From: Planoprotostelium fungivorum | Lineage: Eukaryota; Evosea; Variosea; Cavosteliida; Cavosteliaceae | Assembly (NCBI GenBank): GCA_003024175.1 | Contig: MDYQ01000004.1 | Location: forward strand, 124,001-188,000 | Direction: 5' to 3' | DNA: 64,000 nucleotides | Part shown: piece by piece, positions 41,419-52,913 of the stretch | Layout of the letters: the number at the start of each line of letters is the position of its first letter | How positions within the stretch are numbered: the stretch's first letter is position 1 | The notes under the pieces: generated by a model | Database searches by the model: none | What the model was told of the DNA's origin: nothing | The model's input: only the letters and a program-made list of their open reading frames with translations | Made by a program: the position numbers and the translations under genes

Positions 41419-44199
41419 TCACTCTGAAGGTTTCGCGATCATCTTCTGCGTCTCCTCTTGGCATCCTTGACACGGATTCATCGGTATCTGTCCGTCGTCA
41501 GCCTCCCTCTTCTCATGCGTCGGTGACTTTGTCTCTCACCTCCCAGTTCTTTCTTATGGTCTTTGTCTTTCGTCTGCGATTCGGATTGCTGCAGACGATG
41601 AATGGAGCGGAGTGGAGGGTCTGCTTGACGCAGACGCGGCTGCCAGATGGGTCGATGGCTTCACCGGTGATGTGAAAGTAGATGACCACGGGGGAGTTAC
41701 CGGTGAGTCTGTCCTTCTTCGTCTGTCGATCGAATGAGTCTCATGCGATGGTGATGTGATGATAATGATGATGATTCTGAAGAGTGATGATCGTGATGAT
41801 CACCATGAAGATGAGAGGGGGCAGAGTGAACTGTCTCTCTTCGGGGAAGAACTCGAGATTCTCGCTCCCTTCGATGCAGTCGGGCAGCTCGACTTCCACC
41901 GTCACCTTGCGGAACCTCAGCTTGCATTCACATTGGTTTCCGATGATGACATCTTTGCTCCCGTCGACCAAGTGGATACGGCGTGAGGACCTGACGTTAC
42001 GTCACGTTACGTCCCACGAAAAGTCGATGAAATCTCACGTGGTGTAAGATGCCCTCTGTAGGACCTGCAGGGGTGCAGAACAGAAGCGGAAGTGTGCGGT
42101 TATCACGTTGACCGTCTCCGTCGTTGGCTTTGGGGGTATAGACAGGGTAGAGGGCTCCACGAGTTCTCCACGAATTTCCTCCGTATGTTTCTCGGCAACC
42201 TGGATAGGCTCCTCCGCTTCTTCTCCTTCAGATTGTGTGCTGTACGAGTCGACCAGGTTCTGAATACATCAGTGATGACGTCACGTGACGTGGCACACCT
42301 CTTTTCTATCTCTCTGTTGGCTGAGTTGTATGGCCCAGTAGATGCTGGCGTTTGGGTTGCTTCCTCTGTCCAGTAACAGCTTCACCATCGGTGCGTCGTT
42401 GTTGAAGGAGGCGCAGAAATAAGGTAAGTCCTCGCAGAATGCGATGTCGACGCGGAAGAAGTCGACGAGCCTACCGCGGTGAGAAGTTTCCGGGAAAATT
42501 ATCTCACCTGGCTGCGATCTGTAGATCCTTGTGACAGACTGCCGATAAGAAGGCTGGTTGTAGATCGACCGTAGGTACCGAGAGAATAAAATCCAAGATA
42601 TTCATGCATATGTCCCTCGACATTTCTATACAGAGAGCAGCACAAGCGGCCAACACCCTGGGAGACAGTTGACGATGGAATTTCTGTGACATTTCACCTC
42701 TTGTCTTGAGCGATGAGAGTGGATGTGAGGATATGCGTTGTAGATGGAGAGCACAATGTATGTGTGAGCTCTTGTGCCCTCTCAGTGATCTTCCTTCCAA
42801 AGTAGATGCGAACGAAATCGGCACACAACTTCTTCAGCGATCCCTCTACTCGTCTTTAAAACGAAATAAAACAGAATAAAACTCACTCTCGGGGAATCCT
42901 GACCAACCCTTCGCCAATCTTCCCATCGTATCGTCACTCTCTCCCTCTTGTATTTCATCTACAACGTTGTAGACGGATACAAATGACATCGACTCACATC
43001 TACCGATGATACTGATCTTCTCTTCTCTCATGATTCCAGCGGACCACGATCTAACGTGACGTGAGATTTTCACGTCTCTTACCGTGAACCTTCGCGTGAC
43101 TTACCGAAATGAATCGTCGGGTGGATAGAAGGTCGTCTTTCTCGAGCAATAATCAAAGGAAGGAGACTGGAATACGTAACCGTGCGTACCCTCTGGTGTA
43201 CTCAGGGTGCACCGCAACAGCATGTAGAAGGGACCCGTGTAACCGTGTGCTTTCACCTTTGACACGTCAATCGAGTCCGGAAAATTGCGGAAGAATGTTT
43301 TACCTCGCGCATCGCCATGAAATTAGACAGAGATATGGTGTCACATTTCGGTGAAACGGCCCAGCTGCAGATACCGGTCGCCCCTTTCGAATTTCGAAAT
43401 TCAAAGAATTCGACGTGCAGGATCTTCACCCCGACCGATGCCATCAGATCGATCTGCATCCGTCATCACATCGTCCATCGAAATCTCATGCGACATCGAG
43501 AAGAGAGAGGTTCGACTCTCGATGTGATGGAGGATGGACGTGTGGATGATGATCATCACCTCCAGTCTTGCATCGTTTGATTTGGGACGAAAGAAGGAGC
43601 GATAAGGATGTTGTTCGGTCGTGTAGAATTGAGGTTTCGCTGTGGAGAATTCGATCAACGGTTTAGACACGGGATGGGCTCTGATTGGATCATGTCAATC
43701 ACGTTGCATTTCACATGGAGATGGTGAACGTACCGAAGAACGAGGCACGTGTTGGAAAGTTCAGAGTCTATATCTTCCTCTTCTTCAGTGATCGCAGGTT
43801 TGGCTGATTCATCGGTGGTCGTAGCGGCAGGAATCGGCTCGTCTGGTGGAGAAGATGTGGGCTCTCTCACTATCTGGTTACCCGCTGCCTTTACAAAATC
43901 CACGAAGTTAGCTGAGTTGTTTGAGGATGGACGAATGGAAAAATGTGATCACCCGCATCTTCATCTTCTAAAGGAGCCTTGGTCGACGGCTGCTCGAGTC
44001 GAGGATATTTTGGAGGGGGTTGATACGCTGGAGGATAGATCATCTGAGAAGATGGGAATTGCTGTTGCATTGCTCGCCAGTCTGGAGCATACGAAGGATG
44101 GTAGTATCGGTGCTCGAACTCTACGTGTCTCATTCCAGGGTCCATTGGGCTAATTCGGTCCGGTGGACCAGGCAAGACAGTCCAATGACGTTGATTCAC
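41419..44199 (-). CDS. Multidomain protein with ankyrin repeats flanked by unknown beta-rich regions
   Basis: ATG 44199 begins a Pro/Gln/Tyr-rich region (YHPSYAPDWRAMQQQFPSSQ). An acidic stretch follows (ITEEEEDIDSELS), then a beta-rich region (VSKPLIEFSTAKPQFYTTEQ, MASVGVKILHVEFFEFRNSK, GPFYMLLRCTLSTPEGTHGY, FQSPSFDYCSRKTTFYPPDD). Ankyrin-like repeats occupy about 42390-42700 (LQPAFLSAVCHKDLQIAARL, LPYFCASFNNDAPMVKLLLD, RGSNPNASIYWAI). The C-terminal part is again beta-rich (CKLRFRKVTVEVELPDCIEG, TGNSPVVIYFHITGEAIDPS, KQTLHSAPFIVCSNPNRRRK). Its Arg/Lys-rich end recalls Ig-fold DNA-binding factors, but I recognise no family. About ten introns; one (42958 region) ends in the CTACAACGTTGTAG palindrome. 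Confidence 0.6.
42958..42973. repeat. Intronic palindrome TCTACAACGTTGTAGA
   Basis: Here the palindrome's GTTGTAG is itself the 3' splice site: a 39-nt intron starting GTGAGTCGATG and ending at this TAG keeps the ankyrin gene's frame open (IIGR to YEIQEGESDDT). Confidence 0.85.
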
Positions 44200-44694
44200 T
44201 GTTAAAACATCGTTAGAATTTTTATAGAGACCATTTGGTCGTCAGACAGAGCCATTTTTTCCATATGTGATTGCGTCCTCAAAGACGGATGATCGCAAGT
44301 GATTATCACCTTTGATAGAGAAGGATAGTTTGCTTATCGACGTTTAGCCTTCAGAGGGTCTTACTGATGTCTCTGTCGCAATTTTTTCTCGAGCGCCAAA
44401 ACCTTTTGGAAAAACGGTTTACGGAACACAACACACCAGCATCATGGTCACCGAATGATAATCAACATACACCATATCGACATCGAAAATACACGTTTTA
44501 TAGCTAGTCATAATGAAATAGACCTGTACAGATGGATGCTGGCGCCATCACAATCGGGTGCTGGGACCTCTTCTGTCTCGAACAAAGTGAAATGTGTTGG
44601 ATAGTACCGTCTCTTTACCTCTCTCTCCAGAGTCCAACTCGTAATCGATCTCGAATCGGAGGCATACCTTGGCATGCAGCATGGAAGACTTGAT
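44200..44694. other. Intergenic stretch, AT-rich
   Basis: Promoter region of the ankyrin gene and 3' flank of the hypothetical gene at 44695. It has runs of T/A and no supported gene or RNA. A longer version of the downstream gene could extend into 44615-44694. Confidence 0.35.
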
Positions 44695-45123
44695 CTAAAT
44701 GGACATTAGACGTCCATAACAATCCACACTTCTCACGAGAAAATGCAAGGGTGGTGTTCGAATGCATGGCACGAACGTAAACTCCTTTCCATGTAGCCCA
44801 GCCAGTTGATCCTGCTCCATCGCAGACAGCGGAGACCCTTGTTCGTCCGCCAATCGACATGACACTGACCACTTTTTTAAACGTCCAAACAGTCGAGAAT
44901 CCTTCATCTTGTTACCTCCTGTTCCACACCTCCCTCTCACCTTGTGGACACAGATGGCTGGCTTCGGTTGAATGTATCTCGTCTCTCTCTCGTACGACTT
45001 CCTCTGTAGCGCTCTCAGTGGCTCTAAGAGCCGAAAATGATGTGTCTCTGAGAGGATGTCCTCTTCTTTTGCAGCGATCATGAACTCCATCGCGTCCATT
45101 TGTGCGACGCAGACTTCTTTCAT
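44695..45123 (-). CDS. Hypothetical protein
   Basis: From ATG 45123: MKEVCVAQMDAMEFMIAAKE, EEDILSETHHFRLLEPLRAL, QRKSYERETRYIQPKPAICV, then either a 33-nt intron (GTGAGAGGG...AACAAG) or in-frame read-through, and DSRLFGRLKKWSVSCRLADE. Because 33 is a multiple of three, both forms stay open, so the segment could be a retained intron. The stop is TAG at 44695. A second frame ending at 44615 (AFSREKCGLLWTSNVHLDQV) may be the true last exon. No family recognised. Confidence 0.4.
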   Translation of the reverse strand: MKEVCVAQMDAMEFMIAAKEEDILSETHHFRLLEPLRALQRKSYERETRYIQPKPAICVHKVRGRCGTGGNKMKDSRLFGRLKKWSVSCRLADEQGSPLSAMEQDQLAGLHGKEFTFVPCIRTPPLHFLVRSVDCYGRLMSI

Positions 45124-45638
45124 CCAAAGACTTTCCAACCACTAGACATCATCTCCCAGCTTCATCGCGTGATCCCGATCTGTGAAACACTGAATTCTCT
45201 CGTTCCGCCGCACGCTCACGCCTTCGACTGTCCTTGAGTCTTTTTGGCAGTTCTAATTGGCTTCTCTTTCTCCCCCGCATGCCGCGGATAACCCCATGTG
45301 ACTGGAGAAGGGGGAATGGAAGGAGAAAGTACCATACTGTACGTGGGGTGATAACGAAAACTCGGTGAAGCGTCAGACCGATAAAAGCCAGCCGTGATTA
45401 AAATGCGTTAACGGTGACTCCTAACGTGTTCCGACTGTTTTGATCGTCAGATGGTTGCCCGTAGTGAGTCGTGCCCCTACGAGATGTCTGAGGTTGTGCT
45501 TATCTCGTATGATCTCTGGCAGGTTGCAGAGCATTTTCTGGACCCGCTCTTTCCTTATCGAACGATAAGGAGTACTCACCTCACGTGAACCTGCCAGAGG
45601 GGGAGGACAAGCAGGAGATCAAAAGCACGAGCACCACA
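45124..45638. other. Intergenic stretch between divergent genes
   Basis: Presumed promoters of the hypothetical gene (left) and the kinase (right). No open frame of note, RNA gene or repeat seen. Confidence 0.4.
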
Positions 45639-46506
45639 ATGACTACACCACACGCACACATGCACCTAGAAGCGGTGTTAGGATCAGGTTCGAACGCTGT
45701 GGTCTACGAAGCCAGAGATGCAACGGGGAAGGTTATGGCCGTGAAGAGGATCGATCATTCTCCTCGTAACCGACGCGTTCAGAATGAGATCAGAGCCAAT
45801 CAGATGATGAGTGGAGTCCAAGGCGTATGCCCATATAGAGGATACCAGAAGTTTGAAAAGTCAACGGTGAGGGATCCATCGGAAGACGCATCCATGGCTG
45901 ACTGGCTTTAGTGTCTCTTGTTCGATAAGATCTATGGAAAGGACATGTTTAGTGTCTTAGAACACAGAAAGTTCACACCTCTCCCCGAGAGAAGAGTTCG
46001 AAAAATGATGTCGACCATCGCTGGTGCTCTCGCAGAGTGTCATCGACGTGGAATCGCTCACAGGGACGTCAAACTCGAGAACGTAAGTCTCCCGCTCTCA
46101 CACCCCCCACACGTTCTCATCCTCTATACAGATCATGCTCGACGAAGAAGACAATGCTTTTCTCATCGACTTTGGTCTCGTGTCTTTCCTTCACACCAAC
46201 TCCAATGGCTTGGAGAATCCGACATCAGATATCTGTGGAAGTGCAGAATACTCAGCACCCGAGATCCTTCGCTCTGGACCTGTGAACGCCACGTCTTTGG
46301 ACGCATGGTCACTGGGCGTGACTGCCTTCGCCCTTCTGTACGGTGCATTCCCATACAGCATCGGCGATCTGGAAGACATACTCCTCTACGAGCAACACGT
46401 GCACGTACCTGAGTCGGGGAGGGTATCGGAAGACATGAGAGAGAGGTTGACGAGACTTTTGTGGGTGGACCCAAAGAAGAGAGCTGGAGTCGAGATTTTG
46501 ATGTAA
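45639..46506 (+). CDS. Ser/Thr protein kinase, paralogue of the one at 27782
   Basis: ATG 45639 (MTTPHAHMHLEAVLGSGSNA) leads straight into the glycine loop. VMAVKRID carries the catalytic Lys. Then NEIRANQMMSGVQGVCPYRG, CLLFDKIYGKDMFSVL, CHRRGIAHRDVKLENIM, FLIDFGLVSF, CGSAEYSAPEILRSG, WSLGVTAFALLYGAFPYSIG, and an end at DPKKRAGVEILM. HRD, DFG and APE motifs are complete. Introns split ST|CLLF and KLEN|IM exactly as in the 27782 gene. The two proteins share the same odd N-lobe (NEI.AN..SGV.G.CP.RG) and stop at the same residue, so they are duplicates that moved apart by about 17 kb and face opposite ways. Confidence 0.86.
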
Positions 46507-46923
46507 ATAACCTGTATATAAATCGAATCGCGATAGACATCTCCTCTGTTGTTGTCATTCGAGATGATCGCTGTATCTCACACACGCTCGTCCTCGCCAT
46601 GTTGTGTCATCACAGGCTCCCATCGGTCTGAATCACAAAGTGAACAAGGAGACTGAATTGGAACAGAAATAACGATGAAATTCTGCATTCTGTATTTCAT
46701 GCAACGGTATGATGCTGTGGTTAGACGTGGGCTGTGAGTCACAGAGGCACAGACGTCAGTGAAGTGAATTCAGATACCATCAGAACACAGACGGGTGGAA
46801 GAGGGAGAAGCTTTCGAAGTTGCTGCCGGAATAAAAAGTTCCCGTGCGGAAGCTTCAGAACATCATCAACAATGGAAAGAGCACAACATAATTCAACGAG
46901 CACAAAAGCGAACAACCGAACAA
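46507..46923. other. Intergenic stretch between kinase and pirin
   Basis: Holds the kinase 3' flank and the pirin promoter. No gene, RNA or repeat supported. Confidence 0.4.
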
Positions 46924-47845
46924 CATGTCTAAATTAACTGTAAGAAGATCTTCCGAGCGTGGACACGCCGATCATGGTGAGACATTTAGATAGCCGATTC
47001 GATGTGGTGTATTGATGGATGTTTAGGATGGCTGAACTCTTATCACACATTCTCCTTCGCTATGTATTACGACTCGAAATACGATCAATTTGGAACTCTC
47101 AGAGTCATCAACGAAGACAGAGTGAGTGGGGGCAAAGGTTTTGGAACCCATCCACACAAAAACTTTGAGATATTCTCTTATGTCTTAGCTGGGACCATCG
47201 AGCACAGAGATGGAATGGGAAACAGAGAGGTGATATCGTATTGGAGGAAACCTGATCACTGACGAGCCCACTATAGATTCTCAAAAGAGGTGATGTCCAA
47301 TTCACGAGTGCTGGCGCCGGTATCAGTCACAGCGAATACAATCATGATCCAAAACTCCCCCTCTACTTCCTTCAGATCTGGGTCCAGCCCGATCAGAAGA
47401 ATTTGAAGCCTGAGTATCAGATGAAAACCTTCTCCGAAGAGAAGAAGAGAGGACAGCTATTGAGAATATTGACACCCAAGGTGAGACGATCTTCACGTAA
47501 CATTCATCTTCTAATGCAGACAATCAGGCACAAGCAACACAGTACCCAGACACCATCACCATCAATCAAGACATGCACGTCTTCGCGTCCATCTTGTCCA
47601 AGTCACAGACCGTCCATCACAAGTGAGTCCGACTGCGACATCACCTTCTCATTCTTCACAGCTTCCCGAGTGGAAGACAAGGATACATCCATCTCGCCAT
47701 GCACGATGGTGGCTCAAAGATCAACGTCAACGGCCAAGACCTCTCATCTGGAGATGGACTCTTCATCACCAACACGGACACCATCACCATCACGTCTACG
47801 GGCGAAGAAGACGCAGAATTCCTCCTCTTCGACATGAAACAATGA
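46924..47845 (+). CDS. PIR: Pirin-family cupin protein
   Basis: Pirins are iron-binding double-cupin proteins with quercetinase-like or nuclear redox-sensor roles. [18 protein letters not shown] joins [80 protein letters not shown] and AGISHSEYN. The iron ligands H-x-H-x4-E and the later H are present. The C-terminal cupin is present ([49 protein letters not shown]). It ends EFLLFDMKQ. Length is about 240 residues, normal for bacterial-type YhhW/pirin. Four introns of about 45-60 nt. The TGA stop lies 83 bp from the convergent JmjC gene's stop. Confidence 0.92.
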
Positions 47846-47928
47846 TAAAGAGTATAGAATGGAAGAGAGAGCTCTATAGACGAGAGATGGTGTCGTCGAT
47901 GATGTGACATCGTGCAATTCATGTGCTT

Positions 47929-49365
47929 TTATTTCCTCCCTCGAGTGGCATAGCCTCTCTCTTTCGCCTTCTCTATCGACTTCTCCATGAATCTGTAATA
48001 ACACCAGTTGCCCGAGAACTGCATGTTGTACCCTGCATCATCACATCAGATCTCATCTCATTCATCTCCATCACAGTAGTTGATGGCAATCGTCCTTCCC
48101 GTTTCGTCTCCTCTCTGTGCCACCTGTCATCGTCACATGTGATCTCGTCTACATGATGTCTCCGTCTCACCTTGTGAAACCACAGGGAGGGAAGGTATAG
48201 AACTTCTCCTTCTTTCACTTCGCATTGAACGGGGTGTGCGTACTGTCCAACATGAGAAAAAGTCATGCGATCACGTGGTCACTCTGAACAATGGATACGC
48301 TTCGAGGTCTGCAGAGTCCGGGTCGACTGGAATCTGCTGAATTTGAATTTCGAATCTTCGATTTTGGCGGGAAGCTCACCCACGGGATCTCTTCCCTCGG
48401 CTCGTCCTCCTTGATTCGAAATTTCCCAGAATCTTCGCGGGAATATCTGGCCCCAATGAATCGATCTACGTAAAGAAAGGGCAGGTCCCTTCAGAAGTTT
48501 AGACATGCACGAGTCTTCATCATGAAACATCATCTCTCACGTCGGTGGCAACAGAGTGAACGTCTTCGTTCCCTTGACGACCGCATAGATGTTCTCGTAA
48601 AAGTCTTTGTGAAGAGATGACACCGACCGATCCTCTCCCATCCAAAAGTTGACTGAAATTTGCATCACGTCGATGAGTGATGGAGGTGTGCGATGGAAGA
48701 TGATGCACGCGATGGAGTTGATCACCTACGTCGGGTGATGCCCCGAAAGCTTGACTGGCCCATTCTAACTCATCATCGATGTCATCAGAGAGACGCTGGA
48801 ACTCAGACTGAAAGTTTCCGTTCTGATATTCTCGTCACCTCTATCGCTCGACACGTGACTGATTCACCTGATGTTGAACGTAGTAGATGGCTTCATCTTC
48901 TCCTCCTCCTCTCTTCTCGTGAAGATCGAGGAATTCACCAAAGGTTACATTGATCTCTTGAGGTTTGACAAAGTATTTGTCGTCCACGACGGCATCTCCA
49001 TAACCATTGGGTGTCACCTATCATCACATGAGTACATCTTTGTAATTAGTGGGATCACATCGACAGTGACTGGTTCAGAACCCATTCTCTCTCGAAGATA
49101 ATCGTTTGTCCAACGGTACAGGGCTGGCCAATGTGATATGGCATCTGATCCTCTATTTACAGGATCCTTTCACAATCGTAACAGAATCACCTGTGATGAT
49201 CACGGGTCGATTCTGCGAGACATACGATCGATAGAACTCCAAAGGATCTGGACAACTGATCCTCTCCACGTAACTGACGGCATACAGATCCGTAGATTCT
49301 TCAGATAGGGTGATAAACGGTTCGATGTCATCATCACCGATCGCCTGTGATCGCTCCCTTTCCAT
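47929..49365 (-). CDS. JmjC/cupin-8 protein, JMJD7-like
   Basis: JMJD7-type enzymes are iron and 2-oxoglutarate dioxygenases that hydroxylate proteins. The start is [20 protein letters not shown], then [53 protein letters not shown] and [20 protein letters not shown] follow, with the iron motif H-K-D. Later segments are [20 protein letters not shown], then [20 protein letters not shown] and YNMQF, with the second His in W-F-H. These match the JMJD7 layout. The end is GYATRGRK and a TAA at 47929. About eight introns, one with a CCCGCCAAAA motif at its 5' end. Confidence 0.9.
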
Positions 49366-49464
49366 TCGCCTATTTCATTCTTTTATTCAGATTTTTTCCA
49401 GTTTACACAGCCACACACGATACATCATGAGGTTCTATAGAGATGCAGATGCACTTTGACTTTA

Positions 49465-50336
49465 TCAATTAGATTGAACGACAGACGGAGGTACACGGAC
49501 TCCTCGATACGTCTGGATCATCTTTTCGATCACCAACTTTTCATCTCTAAAGTTCTCGTGTGCCATTCCAGGGAAGACAACAGCTGCTTCTCCTTCGAAG
49601 GAAGTCATATCCATACCTCCAGGTAGGTGGCTGCTCTCTCATGAATAAAATACATCACGTATGGAAAGAGACGGAAGATGATCATTACCTGATGAAACCG
49701 AGTTCTTCTGTGGGTAACTCGATTGTCTTGTAGATAGGTGCCTCTACGACCCTCTCAAAGATGGGTTGGGTCCTCTGGATGAGAGTGGGTTGGACAACGT
49801 CTTTGTGGAGGACCTATATGGATTAGAGGTTGCCACAGGCTGTGTATATCACCTTCGTGACTTGTTGGATGACGGACTTCTTTATGGTCTCGTGGACAAT
49901 GGAAGGGAGAACTTCCTCTGAGTGTCTGGCTCCTTCGATGATAGTCGTGGGTACTACTTCAAGAGAAGGTAAGGGCTCTCTGTTTGAGGTGAATATCTGA
50001 TGGAGAGATGGTCACACTGACGCTAATTGGACGATGGTGGGTCTGTGTTCAGCTGGGAGTCGAACTTGAGTGACAGTGGTTGGCTTCACTTCGGTTTCCT
50101 TCAGAGGTGCAGTGATCTGTATGATCTGATGGACAGAGTCAGATTGAAAGAGTCACAGGACCTGACTGACCTCCTTCTGTTCTCTCTCTCGATGAATGAT
50201 AGGCTGAATCTCCTCCTTCTCTAACTGCCTCTCGTCAACCATTAGACCACCTCTCAACTATGCTCACCTTTTGGATGTGATGGTGAACAACGACGGGCTT
50301 CTCGACCCTCTCTCTCTTGATATGTTCAGTTGTCAT
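49465..50336 (-). CDS. Hydrophilic stress-type protein with HIQ..IHRER repeats
   Basis: The start MTTEHIKRERVEKPVVVHHH is followed by IQKLEKEEIQPIIHREREQK, TTIIEGARHSEEVLPSIVHE, TIKKSVIQQVTKVLHKDVVQ, and PTLIQRTQPIFERVVEAPIY. The recurring H-I-Q-P-I-I-H-R-E-R-E-Q / V-x-P-x-I-x-x-R pattern is that of a hydrophilic fungal/protist group often annotated as 'allergen' or LEA-like. These are believed to be disordered, stress-linked proteins; the function is not established. There is no signal peptide. Introns are short. The TGA stop is at 49465. The end reads MIQTYRGVRVPPSVVQSN. Confidence 0.6.
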
Positions 50337-50630
50337 CTTGTCAAGTGTATCGTGGTTTCGTAAGACGTGATCGTGTGATGTTGCGTGTTAGATGTTGTGG
50401 ATATCTTGGTGAGGGAACACGAAACGGAGAAATTCCATCCAGTTTTTCCGGATGAACCTTGGTGTCAGAATGAGAAGAGAAGTAGTAGTAAGAGCCGTTA
50501 CAAATAAATCGAATTCTTTTATGTCAATGATGAACCATCAGGTCGTGTCTTTCTTTGTTCCTCCTCTCCTTCGAGTCTCCATCAGCGTCGTTGCTGAGAT
50601 GTCGGTGTTTCATCCATGTTCCATCTTTGA

Positions 50631-50879
50631 TCATTCGACCTCATTCTCCAAGCAGACCAAGTTCTGAATGGCTATCGTCTCCAAAGCAGACAGCTGAAGA
50701 CCGACATCCGATATCGGTGCGGTAGGTATCATCATCTCTCTGACTCTCTTCGTGTGTCTCCTGAGTGCCTCGACGGCGATCTTCCTCTTTCCATTGGCAA
50801 CGGTCGTCGTCTCCTCCTTACAGATAGTCTTTTGCTGAGACACGATGCTCTTGTACAAGTTGAAGCTGAGGAGAGGCAT
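50631..50879 (-). CDS. Small hypothetical protein, 82 aa
   Basis: An intronless frame from ATG 50879: MPLLSFNLYKSIVSQQKTIC, KEETTTVANGKRKIAVEALR, RHTKRVREMMIPTAPISDVG, LQLSALETIAIQNLVCLENE, VE. It is basic in the middle, with no signal peptide and no motif I recognise. It lies between the stress-type gene and a 0.9-kb gap. Support is only an intact start-to-stop frame. Confidence 0.4.
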   Translation of the reverse strand: MPLLSFNLYKSIVSQQKTICKEETTTVANGKRKIAVEALRRHTKRVREMMIPTAPISDVGLQLSALETIAIQNLVCLENEVE

Positions 50880-51811
50880 GGTGAGGGTGAGTCGACAATC
50901 TTAAAATGACCGTTTACCCCTGATTTGCGTTACGCGAAGGGAATACGCAGGAATCTCCCGATTGCCTCCCGTCACTGGAGGATAGAGGTGAAATCTCCGG
51001 AGCTGCCCAAAATTGTGTCAAACAATGGACGTCCAACGTGTGGAGCTTACTGAATCCTGACGCATTCTCCGGTGAAAAGAGGTTGCAGGGGGGTTAGCGG
51101 AGTCGGGGTTTCGCACGGACCTTTAGAACTCCTTCGAGCAGTGTTGTACTCCGGTCGACACATTTTGATCACGTCGACTGCCGCAAGGACAACGTCTTGT
51201 TGTTCACCCTATTACTTTTACATCCTCCTCTGCGGTGTCCTGAAGGCTAACCGAATATGGATGAGCACGGGTACCGAACAGAACCTCGATCAGCGTTAAG
51301 GTATAATTTAATTCTGTATCGGGCACATCGATTTCCATCTTCCTGTTCTCTTAGATGAGCTCTTGATGTGCACTCCCCTACGGCACCTCATCAAAACAAA
51401 GTTTCGCAACTCTTCAGGGTGAACGTAAAGAGAATATGACAGAACTTGCACTGAGCTTTATAGACTGGAGTATGACACATTTTTTTGTGTGGGCGGATAG
51501 GAATATCGCATCTCAGTACCTTTACTTTCCCGTATCAGGAGCACTGGCAATCCTCACAACTTCCTCATATGCCTCTGTGGAACATCCACATGTGATCCAG
51601 TGACCGTCTCATATACGGTAAATCTATCATCTTAAAGTGAGACATCCTGCCAAACGGGGCCCTTTCGTTACGGCTGCCGCTTCGAACTTTCTTCTCAACC
51701 GACGCAAGTTAGGAACACAAGCGGGTCACGCTACTAGCAGACAAAAACCATTCTATTTGCGCACCTACGAGACCAGCATCATCGAGTAGATGCTTCCGCG
51801 GCATCCTTCAG
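50880..51811. other. Gene-poor stretch of 0.9 kb
   Basis: The longest gap in the window. I looked for spliceosomal, SRP, RNase P and U3 hallmarks on both strands and found none convincing. It may hold promoters for genes on both sides or an unrecognised RNA. Plus frame 51072-51299 lacks support. Confidence 0.35.
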
Positions 51812-52888
51812 ATGCAGCAGCTCACCTCTAAATACGAACTCCTATTGCAGGGAGGCGACATAGAGTGGGAGGTCAAAGAGTGGAATTTGTTGGTGGAGAC
51901 CATCTTACACGATGTTCAATCCCGTGTGCCTCCTTCAAACTCTTACTCGACCTCTCGAATTCTCATCTATCGTGAGCTAACAGGAAACACGCCAACAACT
52001 GATCTCATACAGGAGAGAGTGATACCGTGGAAGACTTTCAGCCTGTGTGCTTTTTATACCGTGGGAGGTTTCTGCCATCAGGAGAGACAGACGGTTTAGT
52101 ATGGAAGCCCAGTAGAGGAGCCGTGATGGTAGGCGGAACGTTATGGAGGAGGTACCACTACGCAACGTTCAAAGGAGAAAAATTCAAAAGGCAAGTGAGT
52201 GGAACATACATTGCGATCATATGTTCTAAAACTGAGGAAGGTCTCTTTCCTGAATCCAGAGTCAGAGTGGTGTATTGTAGAATACGCGAAGACCAACTCA
52301 TCGACGACCGTCATACGTTTGTCTGAACTGAAGATCCTCCCCGACTGCGACTTTCGACTCATCGTGACGATGGTAGCTCGCAACCTGATAGATGGTAAAT
52401 TACCAGCCAAAGCAGTGCCACCGGTGGCCCCACCCCCTTCAAGTCTCGTGAGTATCAGGATGACAGGATCATGTTGACACGATCGAGGGACTCTTCTTCC
52501 ATCCACATCCTGAAGAGAGGCAAAAATTAACGCCCTCCCCTCCAATCATGAACCACGTGGTATCACCCATCATAAACACATCGCCCACCGTTCCTGATCG
52601 ACCGATGCACATGTTCCCTGAAGTCTTCGTCAACGATCCGTTCATGCAGCACAGGAACAACGGATACCATCCTGTATCGATTATACACCCAACAAGGTCT
52701 GATCAACACAGAGCGCGTGAGACGACATCGATGACCGAATGACCACTCACGATCATGTAGTGTCAGTCCTCTCCTTGGAGCTGAAAGAAGCTCTGAGGCT
52801 GGCTCACTTCTATAATCAGAAGGTGATCCAATTGAACGAAGAATACCTTCGGTTGTTGAACCATTTCCATACGCCTGAGAACGAATAA
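51812..52888 (+). CDS. Hypothetical protein, about 250 aa
   Basis: Exons join in frame through four short introns. The product reads MQQLTSKYELLLQGGDIEWE, VKEWNLLVETILHDVQSRVP, ESDTVEDFQPVCFLYRGRFL, GLVWKPSRGAVMVGGTLWRR, YHYATFKGEKFKRQSEWCIV, EYAKTNSSTTVIRLSELKIL, PDCDFRLIVTMVARNLIDGK. Then a Pro-rich linker (AKAVPPVAPPPSSL), HVVSPIINTSPTVPDRPMHM, and a C-terminal helix (SLELKEALRLAHFYNQKVIQ, LNEEYLRLLNHFHTPENE). The middle part alternates beta-strands and may be an Ig-like or Rel-like sandwich; I cannot name a family. AATAAA overlaps the TAA stop at 52886-52888. Confidence 0.55.
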
Positions 52889-52913
52889 AAGAAGTGAAAT
52901 GTGAATTTTTTCG

